Shown: piece by piece, positions 54,944-64,000 of the stretch | Layout of the letters: each line of letters begins with the position of its first letter | How positions within the stretch are numbered: position 1 is the stretch's first letter | Assembly (NCBI RefSeq): GCF_024139115.2 | Contig: NC_085141.1 | Span: 406,187,612 to 406,251,611, forward strand | DNA length: 64,000 bases | Source: Armigeres subalbatus | Taxonomy: Eukaryota > Arthropoda > Insecta > Diptera > Culicidae | Reading direction: 5' to 3' | The notes under the pieces: model-generated | What the model saw: the letters and a program-made list of their open reading frames with translations, nothing else | Database searches by the model: none | Told to the model about the DNA's origin: nothing | Program-made: the position numbers and the translations under genes

Positions 54944-57900
54944 TGGGCGTAGGCAGGATTTCGAGAAGGGGGGGGCAACTTTTTGGTCTTCTAAATCGTT
55001 GTTTTATAAACACATGAAACCAAATCGAAACAATAATGTTTAAAACAATAATGGATTTAAAAATGCGTGATTTAGTGCTCATCAGATATTTTAAAATAAA
55101 GTGAGAAAAATATTAATGAACTTAGTATTCAGAAAGAATATAAAATCGGCTATAACAATTATTATGAAAATCCTGCATTCTTCCATAAGTTTAAGAAAAC
55201 TAGAACCATACATCTGAATTTCTAAACAAATCCTCTCTGAAATAATATTTATTATAAAATAGGCAGAAAAATCAATATGCAAGCATTCTCCAGGAATTCC
55301 TTCGACAATTGCTCCTGGCATTCTATCCGAAATTCTATCAGGGATTCTTTAGGAATGCCTCCAGCAACTTCTTCAGGAATTCCACCATAAATTTTGCCGG
55401 GAATTGATCCGAAAATTCCACCATTATTTACTCCAAAAAAATCTTCACGAACTTCTTTATAAGTTCTGCAGAATTCCCTGCAATAATTCAAATAATTTCG
55501 TGCTGTTTCCCATAATTTTTAAGAATAAGAATATTCCGTGGAAATTCCGCAGAATTGCCAGTAAACATTCCTAAGAATTTCACGAAAAATCTTCAAATTT
55601 CTTGTGTAAATTCCATAAAATTTTCCGTGAATTGTTTCGAATAATTTCTTGTGAAAATTTCAAAGAATTTCTCCAGGAATTCCACCGGAAATTTATACAG
55701 AAATTATACCGAAAATGAAATCAACAATGGAATTTTCGGAGGAGTTCCTAGATTAATTCGCAATGAAATCCTGAAAGAATTCCGGTGGAAACTTCAAGAT
55801 TTCTCCGAAAATTTCTCCTGGAATTCTTCCAGGAGTCCATCCGGCATTTCCACCAAGAATTTCTCTAGGTTTTCCTTCGAGAATTATTCCGGTAGTTCTA
55901 TCGGCAGTTCCTCTGAAAATTCTTCCGGGAATTTCGGCAGAACTGAAGTTTATTTAGGCTTCTTCAGGAATTTATATAGATTTTGCACCAGAAGCTCCTC
56001 CAAGAGCTTCCCTTCGAGCTCCTCAGGGAATTCTCCGGAAGGTCCTCTGATGATGATGATGGTCCAGCTACAAACTCCAACAAAGGTTTCAGCTAGACGA
56101 AATTTGTCTATGAGATGAATTCTTTTGTTTCCGAGAATGCTTCTGGTAGTTTCCCGGAGTTCCTTTGAAAATACTCCCGGGAGTTTCTTCAGAAATTCTT
56201 CCTGAAGTTCCTTCGAAAATTCCTCCGGGATTTCCACCAGCAATTCATCCGGGAGTTTATCCGGGAATTCCTCTGGGAGTTCTATCAGTAATTCTTCCAG
56301 GAAATTATTCAGGTTTTTTTTAAGAAATAATTTAGGCTTTCTCCAAAAATTTAGCTGGAAATTCCTCCCGAAGTACTTCCAATAGTTTCTCTGGGAGTTC
56401 CTCCGAGAGGTCCTCTAGGATTTCATCTAGGAGTTCCTATTGAAATTCCTCCGGGAGTTCCTACGGGAGATCTTACAGGAGTTCCTCCAGCAGTTCCTTC
56501 GGGAATTCCTCCGGGAGATCCACCAGTAGTTTCTACGAGAATCCCTCCGGGAGTTTCACCTGCAGTTTCTCCGGGTGTTTCTCTGAAAAGGAACTCCCGG
56601 AGGAACTCCCAGAGTAATTTCCCCCTTGGGATTTTCTATAGGAATTTCCGGAGAAATTATTTTGGAGGAATTTATTGAAGAACTACAGGAAGGAACTCTA
56701 GTAGAGGAACGTAAGAATTCTAGGATGAACTCCCAAAGGAACTTCCGTAAGAATTCCAGGAGGAACTCCTGGAAGAATTCTTTAAACAACCTCCCGGAGG
56801 AATTCCCGTAAGAACTCCCAGAGAAATTCTCCGAGGAACTTCTGGAGGAATTTGTATATAAATGCCAAAAGAAATGCTAAATGAATTCCTCGAAGAAAGC
56901 CTGATTGAATTCCCGAAGGAATTACTGGTGGAACTTCAGAGGAACATCCGGTGGAATACCCTAGAGGAAGAGAAAAAATATTTCTGAAGGAACTTCCGAA
57001 ATCCCATTTCCCGTGAAATTCCTGCCAAATATCATCCAGGAATTCCCTGTAAAGTTCCTGGAGGTATTACCGGAGAATTTCTTGGGAAAACTCCTGGAAG
57101 AACTCCCGCAGGAACTCCCACAAGCACTTCCGGAGGAATTCCCACATGGAAGTCCTGAAATAATTCTTAGAGAAGTTCCTAAAGGAATTTCCGAAAAAAT
57201 ATCTGAAGGAATTCTCAGAAAAATACCAGGAGGAATTAATGCAGAAATTCCCAGATGAAATTCTGAAAGTATTCCCAGATGAATTGCTGAAGAAAATCTC
57301 TGCGGATTGTTCCGAAGAAATTTCTGGAAGAACTCTTGGCAGATATCCGAGTAAATTCCGAGTGAAGTCTGGAAGGAATTCTAGTACACTTCCATGGAAA
57401 ATCTCCCGGAGAAGTTCCTGAAGGAATTCCTGGAGAAGTACCTGAAGAAACTCTCAAAAATACCTGTAAGAATTTCTGGGGAAATACTTGGACGAATTCC
57501 AGGAGAAATTCATGAAGATATTTCTAGAGGATTTCTTGAAAGATATTCTGAAGTAATTACGAAAAGACTTCCAGATTGGAATGCTAGATGATTTCGCTAT
57601 GGAATGTTTGGAGGTATTCCCAGAAAATTTCCTGGAAGTAATCCCGGAGGAATTAAAGGAAGAGTTCCGAGAGGAATGCCCGGAGAAGTTCCTAGAAGAA
57701 TTTCCGAAGGAATTTCTTATAGATTTACAAGTGAAATTATGGAGCTGAATCGGAGGATTTCCGTCATAAATTTTTGAAGAAACTTCTGGTAGAATTTTGG
57801 GAAGAAATTCCGTATGTATTCTTGACGGAACTCTCGAATGCATGCCTGAAGGAAATGCCGGATTCTTCCTGATAAGAGCCGAAAGAGGAAATAGCCGAAG

Positions 57901-58328
57901 AAATATCTAGAAGTAAATCTTGGAGAGAAGAAGAGATATCTTCAAGGAATTTCATCGTGAAAAAAAATTAGTGGGGGGTTTCTAAATAAAGAGGAATTAC
58001 AATTACATGAGAAGGATTTTCGAACGATTTTCAGAGGAATTTGTGGATAACTTTCCGGAGGAATTTAGAAGTTCCAAGGGGAGCTTCTAGAATGATTTCA
58101 AGGAGCCCGAAATGTTTCGAGTTGTTTTGAACTTTCATATATTATGGATCCTGGATGCCCTAATAAGATTTGGGAATTTTTTGAATTTCAAACACCTATT
58201 TCTGTATATGATTGGATCGTAAAGTGCACATGTTTGAGGGAATTCATTTCAGTGCCCGTTCAATCTTTCCACGATTTAGGGGGGGGGCGATGCCCCCCCC
58301 CCCCTGCCCCCCCTTGGCTACGCCCTTG
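54944..58328 (-). mobile_element. GAATTCC-rich TIR element, right copy (full length, 3.4 kb)
   Basis: The element begins tgggcgtaggcagg and ends ggctacgcccttg, giving short TIRs around gggcgtag, followed by G-runs. It is bounded by the perfect 10-bp duplication atgctatcca. A 9-11-bp duplication suggests a MULE-type transposase, an inference. The interior has a unique segment (55020-55240), the GAATTCC array (55280-57950) and a unique segment (58100-58265). It is inverted relative to the copy at 49-51 kb. No transposase. Confidence 0.85.
55280..57950. repeat. degenerate GAATTCC short-unit array (long version)
   Basis: About 2.7 kb of the same 12-15-bp theme (ggaattcctccgggagttcc and relatives), switching orientation near 56590. 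All open frames here are repeat artefacts. It is about 1 kb longer than in the left copy. Confidence 0.88.
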
Positions 58329-58400
58329 ATGCTATCCAACATACTTCTCTCCAGATATTCAGATGTCCTCTCATCCCGCGAGGGATTCACGGCGTGTTCA
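58329..58400 (-). pseudogene. Lian/LOA-like LINE RNase H scrap, part 2
   Basis: atgctatccaacatacttct, agatgtcctctcatcccgcg and agggatt match 35192-35250 of the Lian-like element. They continue the scrap at 54330-54943 after the inserted TIR element. Similarity fades after about 58400. Confidence 0.75.
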
Positions 58401-58404
58401 ATAG

Positions 58405-59250
58405 AACAATATTATCACAAAAAAATGAGCATCGCTAAAATTTCAACTACGTGAAAATATAGCTTCTTATCTTTCATTTCCTGGGTATTTTAAAAAAATC
58501 TACCGAGGGGTCCCGAACAACTTTTTTTTTCCTTTCCAAATGGAACTTGCATTCTAATCTAATACCAGCTGCCAGTCACGAGTCCCTCACGAGTTGAGTC
58601 GTCATTTATTTTTTAACCAAATGCAATGAATGAATATTTTTCATGTTCTTTTATTTTGAATCTAATTTCAAAGGCTCAAATACGGAAAAGCATGACGGAG
58701 CCAAAATTATTAGGTTCAACATTTGACTAGCAAACATTACTGCTTCGCAAGGGTTGAACCCACTAATATTTTTAACAGTGTTTGTTTAGTTTCAATTTTA
58801 TACTTTTTGGATTTAAATAAAAATTAGCGAAATTCGTAGAAATTATGTCAGATAATTGAGAAATTTCAAATTGATTGTTTGAGCTCAAAAAACGACAGGA
58901 TTCCGACATTCAAGACATAACGATTTCTGAAAACCTAATGATTTTTTATAACATTTCCAAGATAATATCAAACTATTTTAAACTACCGAGATAAGCATGC
59001 CAAGACCATGCTGCAGGTGGCTGAGTTGTATTCCCGGTTCGGTCTACGAAATATTTAGGTTGGACATTTCCTCGGCATTTCTATGTGGGATGGTTTTATA
59101 AAGATATTTTTAGTTTTGAAAGTAAGGAACACATTTTGTTCTATGGAGTTTTGATAAATATTAACGGGGCTTAATAATTAGTAAAGCTTTTCTAAATTAC
59201 GCTTCTGATCATTGTTGAGCTAGATTTTTTTCACTAGATAGATGAATAAA
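58405..59250. other. anonymous AT-rich sequence
   Basis: Nothing recognised on either strand. Confidence 0.4.
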
Positions 59251-59252
59251 AG

Positions 59253-59674
59253 CCCAGATTAATCCACCTAGCGTTGGTGATGCCTTTCTCGCATTTAGTT
59301 AAGACACCAACCTTATATGGGGTTTATATGGTCCGATGTACCATTTTCTTCATAACTTCATAACAATGACCGATCGTCATAAAATTCAATAGTGATCAAC
59401 ACGACTTTGTCCCCTGACGAATGAAACTTGTTGCGAGGAAATCGGTCAAGGATTTCTATACGAAAAGTTGTCTAATGTTTTTTATAGCTTTTGTGCACAC
59501 ACATACACACACACATACACACATACATACACACGGACAGACAGACATGTGCTCAGCTCGTTGAGCTGAGTCGATTGGTATATAATACTATGGGTCTCAG
59601 AGGCTTCTATAAAAAGTTCGTTCTCGGAGTGAAATGATAGCCTTTCGGTACAACTTAGTTGTACGAGAAAGGCA
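59253..59674. mobile_element. TIR-like element, single-unit relative of the 167-bp satellite carrier
   Basis: It starts cccagattaatccacctagc and ends gtacgagaaaggca. The word tgcctttctcg (59281) and its complement cgagaaaggca at the right end form a short inverted repeat. The middle has one diverged satellite unit (cataaaattcaatag, aaacttgttgcgaggaaatcg, ggtcaaggattt), then a CA microsatellite and cgattggtatataatactatg. The right end matches 40090-40216. Noncoding. Confidence 0.8.
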
Positions 59675-59679
59675 AAAAG

Positions 59680-60410
59680 AAGCTCATCGATTATTTCAAA
59701 GTCTGGTGGTTGAACGAAGGATCATGAAAATAAGTGTCTTTTTAGAAGAAGATGCATTTGATGCATAGGGCAGGAGTTTGATTTTCGTTTACTGGTTAAC
59801 TATTCTGAACTCTTAGGCAATTTTGGTTTTATTAGATTCATCCCTTCAGCACGATTTTTGTGTCTAAAAATTCAAACTCTTCTCCAAAAACTTCTAAAAC
59901 TACCCTGGTTCTGATCGTCCAGGTTTTGTGTTTGCGTTTTATGTTGGTGGTATTCGGCTTGACCAAATAATTGAACGTTATTGAAAGTGATTGCCAAAAG
60001 CAAAATAGCAATAATGCGACACCACAATGAAAGGTGGACTAATTTTTAAATTGGTAATGAATTTCGAGTGAAAAAAATCGTTTCGAATGAGTATTTCTCC
60101 AAGCTCACGCAGTGCAATATCATAGAAAGTTGCATGTTTGCCACAACATTTGTAGTAAAATTAATTTGCTTGTTTGGATGAATCACTCGTTCTCATCAAC
60201 TATGCATCGCAGCGATATGATCTCTAGGACAAAATACAGTACATATTTTTAAGTTTTTTTTACCCAAGTCATATATATATATCGAGTTCGGCTTCGTCAT
60301 GCACTTTGACGCTTGAGCTCCAACAAACTATTTATTTAGACTATAACTTGGTAATTTCGATACCCCTGAGTTTTTATACGAATATTGGAATAAAAAAATC
60401 TAGGAATCTC
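59680..60410. other. anonymous AT-rich sequence
   Basis: No gene or element recognised. A short (AT)n stretch lies at about 60271-60281. Confidence 0.4.
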
Positions 60411-60899
60411 ATTTTTTTTTTCCAAGTTCGTTTATTTGGTAGGCTCAGGCGTGTATAACACTTTACGGAGCCATGGTTCTTTGTGATATATACAATCAAT
60501 ATCATTTATTTTTTCAGTTAGTAAGAGAGGGAAATAAGCCAACGTACTCGTGGTGACTCGAGGTTAGGTTTACAATGTTTAAGGATGGACGGGGCTTAGG
60601 ATTTGGGATAAGGAAATTTCAGCTTCTCATCCGGGTATTTGGCGTCAGGGACGATGTGGCGTGTCGTCGTGCTCGAGGAATGTTTCGACTGGGAGCATCT
60701 TCCGGATGACAAGAGCTATGGTGCTCTACGGAACAGAAAGCAGAGACTTAACACAAAAAAAACTTTGAAGAAAGAAGAACAAACTATTAGATTTTGATAT
60801 CAGAAGCACAAAGAAAACTATAAATGGCCTGCATATAGACCACATCACGATCTCCCAAAACACCTCGAACTTCCCTGAAGGGTTGTTTACCTCAGGCCA

Positions 60900-61714
60900 C
60901 TAGGGTATCCAATAATTGCTCTCTGGAGGCGTCATTTTCCGAGCAGGACCAAACTACGTGATCGATGTCATCATAACCGGCTCCGCACCTACATAAGTTG
61001 CTATCGACAAGGTTTATTCTGTACAGATGTGCGTTTAGTGAATAGTGATTGGACATAAGCCTCGACATCGTGCGGATGAAGCCTCGACTTAAGTCCTCAC
61101 CTCTGAAACTGAAGCCCAGAAACTTTTGGAACTATAGAAAATAGCCACCGTCCAAGTTCGTTGTGTGTCCAATTTCTTTGCCAACTTTGAAGAGTACTCT
61201 GACGGACTAATGGGAAAAACTCGTTGCTCGAGAATTGTCTATCATAAACCTCACCTTCCTGTGCGCCCACTTTTGCCAGCGAGTCTGCCTTCTCATTGCC
61301 GTAGATTGAGCAGTGAGAAGGGACCCAAGCAAAGGTAATCTTGAATGATCTTTCGACCAAAACACGCATCTGCTCTCTTATGTTTGTAAGAAAGTAAGAT
61401 GCGTGCTTAACAGGTTTCATCGACCGGAGTGCCTCGATAGAACTAAGACTATCCGAGAAGATGAAATAATGGTCTACGGGCTGATTGGAAATTATCCCTA
61501 AAGCGAAGTTAATTGCTGCCAGCTCAGCAGCATTAACCGAACACGGTTCCTGAAGTTTTTGGAAGGTGGTTGAAGTTACATTGAAAACACCGCAGCCAGT
61601 GGATCCGTTGATGCGAGAACCATCAGTGAAATATCTGTTGTTGCAATTGACATGTTCATATTTTTCAGAAAAAGTGAGGGAATAGATATTTGTCGAAGAT
61701 GATCTGAATAGCAT
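60900..61714 (-). pseudogene. I-clade ORF2, RNase H and C-terminal Cys/His motif
   Basis: RNase H residues are all present: YFTDGSRINGSTGCGVF (Asp), VNAAELAAINFAL (Glu), FSDSLSSIEAL (Asp) and WVPSHCSIYGNEKADSLAK (Asp). After a frameshift near 61100 the tail reads CRCGAGYDDIDHVVWSC, a Cys/His cluster typical of these LINEs. Sequence from about 60900 to 60421 is the 3' UTR. Confidence 0.88.
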
Positions 61715-61931
61715 GTTTCATGGACAGATCGTATACAATTGAGGAACTGTCGTTGGTGAAGTGAACTCGAGGGGGATTATAACACGGAAGACAAAGATCT
61801 GACGATATGTAGTTTAGATAAACTCTCAGGAATCTTGAACGACAAGTTAGTTCAAGTATATTATCGAAGTTATCTAGAACAAGTGTGTTACTTGTTCCAC
61901 ATTTGATGAGTATTCTAAGTGAGAGCTCCCA

Positions 61932-62396
61932 CTAACTGTGCTTTAAAGGAGTGACTCCAGCAAGCACCTCCAGGCTCATGTTATGCGTTGAATGCATGCA
62001 GCCAAGGGCAATACGCAAACAACGATACTGAATTCGTTTCAATTTGATCAGGTGGCAATCAGCTGCTGAGAGGAAGCAGAAAGAGCCATACTCTAAAACA
62101 GAGAGAATAGTCGTTCTATAGAGTTTGATGAGGTCTTCCGGGTGAGCACCCAACCATGTTCCGGAGATAGAACGTAGAAAATTGATCCTTTTCCGGCATT
62201 TTTGTATCAAATACTCAATGTGGAGTTTCCAGGTACATTTGGAATCAAACACGACCCCAAGGTATTTAGAAGATAAAGATTGGTTGATGTCATCATTCAA
62301 CAGCTTGAGTTTCAGTTGAGCAGGATACCGCTTCTTAGTAAACACAACCAACTGAGTTTTTGCGGTGAAAACTCGATCCCTAGATGTCTGGCCCAA
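61932..62396 (-). pseudogene. I-clade ORF2, RT thumb and connection
   Basis: The 154-codon frame continues the RT after the shift: TKKRYPAQLKLKLLNDD, SSKYLGVVFDSKCTWKLHIE, KRINFLRSISGTWLGAHP and ALGCMHSTHNMSLEVLAGV. These are the usual I-clade thumb motifs, followed by the region leading to RNase H. Another frameshift near 61930 separates it from RNase H. Confidence 0.85.
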
Positions 62397-64000
62397 ACAG
62401 TCAGATTATCCAGGGTACTTTGCAATGGTCCTTGCAAGACAGCTGCACATGGACCTCTTAGAGAGACCACGGCATCATCTGCAAGTTGTCTGAGCGTGCA
62501 TTATCCCTCGAAACAATTGTCAATATCATTAACACAGAAATTATAAAGTAAGGGACTTATACATGATCCTTGGGGAAGACCCATGTAGCTATTTCTGGAA
62601 GTTGTCAGAGTGCCGAGTGTGAAGTTCATTTGTTTTTCTGACAACAAATTGTACAAGAAATTATTTAAAAATACAGGTAGTCCATTACTGTGCAGATTGT
62701 CTGACAGTACTTCAATGGAAACTGAATCAAAAGCGCCCTTAATATCCAAGAATACTGAAGCCAATTGCTCCTTGTGCGCAAAGGCCAGTTGTATATCTGA
62801 AGAAAGCAACGCTAGACAATCGTTTGTTCCTTTCCCTTTTCTAAATCCAAACTGAGTATTTGAAAGCAATGCATTTTCTTCGACCCAATGATCAATTCTT
62901 GAAAGGATCATTTTCTCCAATAATTTTCTCATGCACGATAGCATGGCGATCGGTCGGTATGAATTGTGATTAGACGCTGGTTTCCCAGGCTTTTGAATAG
63001 CTATTACTTTGACCTGTCGCCATTCAGGTGGCACAATGTTGTACTCCATGAAACAGTTGTACAGGTCAAGTAATCGTCTTTTTGCGATATCTGGGAGGTT
63101 TTTCAGAAGATTGAATTTGATGTTATCGCATCCCGGAGCAGAGTTATTCGATGAAAGAAGAGACATAGAAAGTTCCAGCATTGAGAATGGTCTACCCAAA
63201 GAACCGGGATCATTGACTGATTCTCGAAATAGCGGTTCTGCTGGTACGGAATCTGGGCAGACCTTTTTTGCGAAGTTGAATATCCATCGATTGGAGTATT
63301 CTTCACTCTCGTTGGTGGAAGTGCGGTTCCGCATGTTGCGGGCCGTTTTCCAAAGTGTTGTCATTGAGGTTTCTCGCGATAGTCCCTCGACAAAACGTGG
63401 CCAGTAGCTACGTTTTTTAGCCTTGAGAAGATTTTTGAGCTTTCTTTCAAGCCTCAAATACTCTTCGAAAAGCTCAGACCTTCCGTGTTTACGGAAGGCC
63501 TTGAAGGCATCAGATTTCTCAGAATACAACTTAGTACATTCATCATCCCATCCAGGAGTGGCTGGTCTTCTTATGACAGATGTACTTGGAACGCGTCGTT
63601 TCTGAGCTTCTAGTGCGCTTTTTTTAATTAATTCGGTAAGGAATCGATATTCATCTAGCGGTGGAAGAACATCAGTTGATTCAATACCAATATTTACCGC
63701 CGATGCAAATTTTTGCCAGTCAATGTTCTTCGTGAGGTCGAAAGGAACATTAACTGGCTCAGATTGTTGATAGCTACTTTTAATTGTAGTAACTATCGGC
63801 ATATGGTCACTACCGTGGGGATCTTGGATAACCTTCCACGTGCAATCTAACGATAGTGAATTTGAACATAAAGACAGATCAATACGACTTTGTTGACCAT
63901 TTGGTCCTATTCGAGTTACTTCACCAGTGTTCAAAATATTCAAATTTAAATCGTCACACAAATCATAGAAAATAGGCGCTCTATAATCGTCATACGTTTC
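62396..64000 (-). pseudogene. I-clade ORF2, endonuclease end and reverse transcriptase
   Basis: A 486-codon open frame (63961-62501) continues a reading that is still open at the window end. It shows RIDLSLCSNSLSLDC and GSDHMPIVT of the endonuclease, then RT motifs APGCDNIKFNLLKNL, PPEWRQVKVIAIQKPGKPA, NTQFGFRKGKGTNDCLALL, SVFLDIKGAFDSVSIEVLS (motif A) and MGLPQGSCISPLLYNF. A stop near 62501 and a frameshift precede the catalytic QLADDAVVSLRG, with LADD at 62474-62485. The gene is close to open and comparatively young. Confidence 0.9.

Larger units (their letters stand above)
60411..64000 (-). mobile_element. I-clade (MosquI-like) LINE, runs off the window end
   Basis: The minus strand reads endonuclease (from beyond 64000), RT, RNase H, a C-terminal Cys/His motif, and a 3' UTR ending in an A-run at 60411-60421. 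RNase H and overall wording place it in the I clade; MosquI is the known mosquito example. ORF1 is outside the window. Its last 120 bp match the truncated tail at 15617-15738, which confirms the 3' end. Confidence 0.88.

Noticed and set aside
55250..57955. Open frames of 60-155 codons (for example 55651-56118)
   Set aside because: Same GAATTCC repeat; the frames arise because the repeat lacks stops.

Overview
The window is repeat-dominated insect DNA with no convincing single-copy host gene. The transposon mix points to a mosquito, most likely a culicine (Aedes-like). It holds a Juan-like Jockey element, Lian/LOA-like and MosquI/I-like LINEs with RNase H, two BEL/Pao elements, a mag-like Ty3/gypsy relic, a copia gag relic, RTE pieces, MULE and hAT DNA elements, tRNA-headed SINEs, and several satellites with CA microsatellites. 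The species is inferred from element families, not from a host gene. There is one 25-base assembly gap (14895-14919).

Layout. 0-6.3 kb: an RTE reverse transcriptase fragment (+) abuts a decayed Ty3/gypsy element (-), followed by a degenerate repeat. 6.3-13.9 kb: mostly anonymous sequence with an ORF1 zinc-knuckle relic, a copia gag relic and a 107-bp hAT-type MITE. 14-18.3 kb: the 3' half of an RTE element (-), a 17-bp minisatellite present in both orientations and interrupted by a LINE tail, and a decayed Jockey element (+). 19-20.6 kb: a LINE C-terminal scrap and a MULE transposase exon. 22.3-30.9 kb: a BEL/Pao element (+) split by a nearly complete Juan-like LINE (-) with a 14-bp target-site duplication. 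The Juan element carries a palindrome of about 210 bp, and the BEL reverse transcriptase carries a 370-bp pogo-type MITE. 34-38 kb: a Lian/LOA-like LINE (-). 38-40.2 kb: a 167-bp satellite array inside a TIR-like element, then a tRNA-Val-headed SINE. 40.8-42.8 kb: a 131-bp satellite array with a 374-bp insertion. 43.2 kb: another SINE. 46.6-54.3 kb: a second BEL/Pao element (+) broken by a GAATTCC-rich TIR element and a 2.0-kb hAT element. 54.3-58.4 kb: a Lian-type RNase H scrap split by a second, inverted copy of the GAATTCC-rich element with a 10-bp target duplication. 59.25-59.7 kb: a single-unit relative of the 167-bp satellite element. 60.4-64 kb: an I-clade LINE (-) running off the window end.

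None of the coding regions looks intact. They do not form a pathway; the useful information is the order of insertions, read from target-site duplications and interrupted reading frames. The least expected structures are the satellite expanded inside a small TIR-like element, the inverted pair of GAATTCC-array elements, the palindrome inside Juan, and the multi-level nests. All family names come from motif recognition by eye and were not checked by database search.
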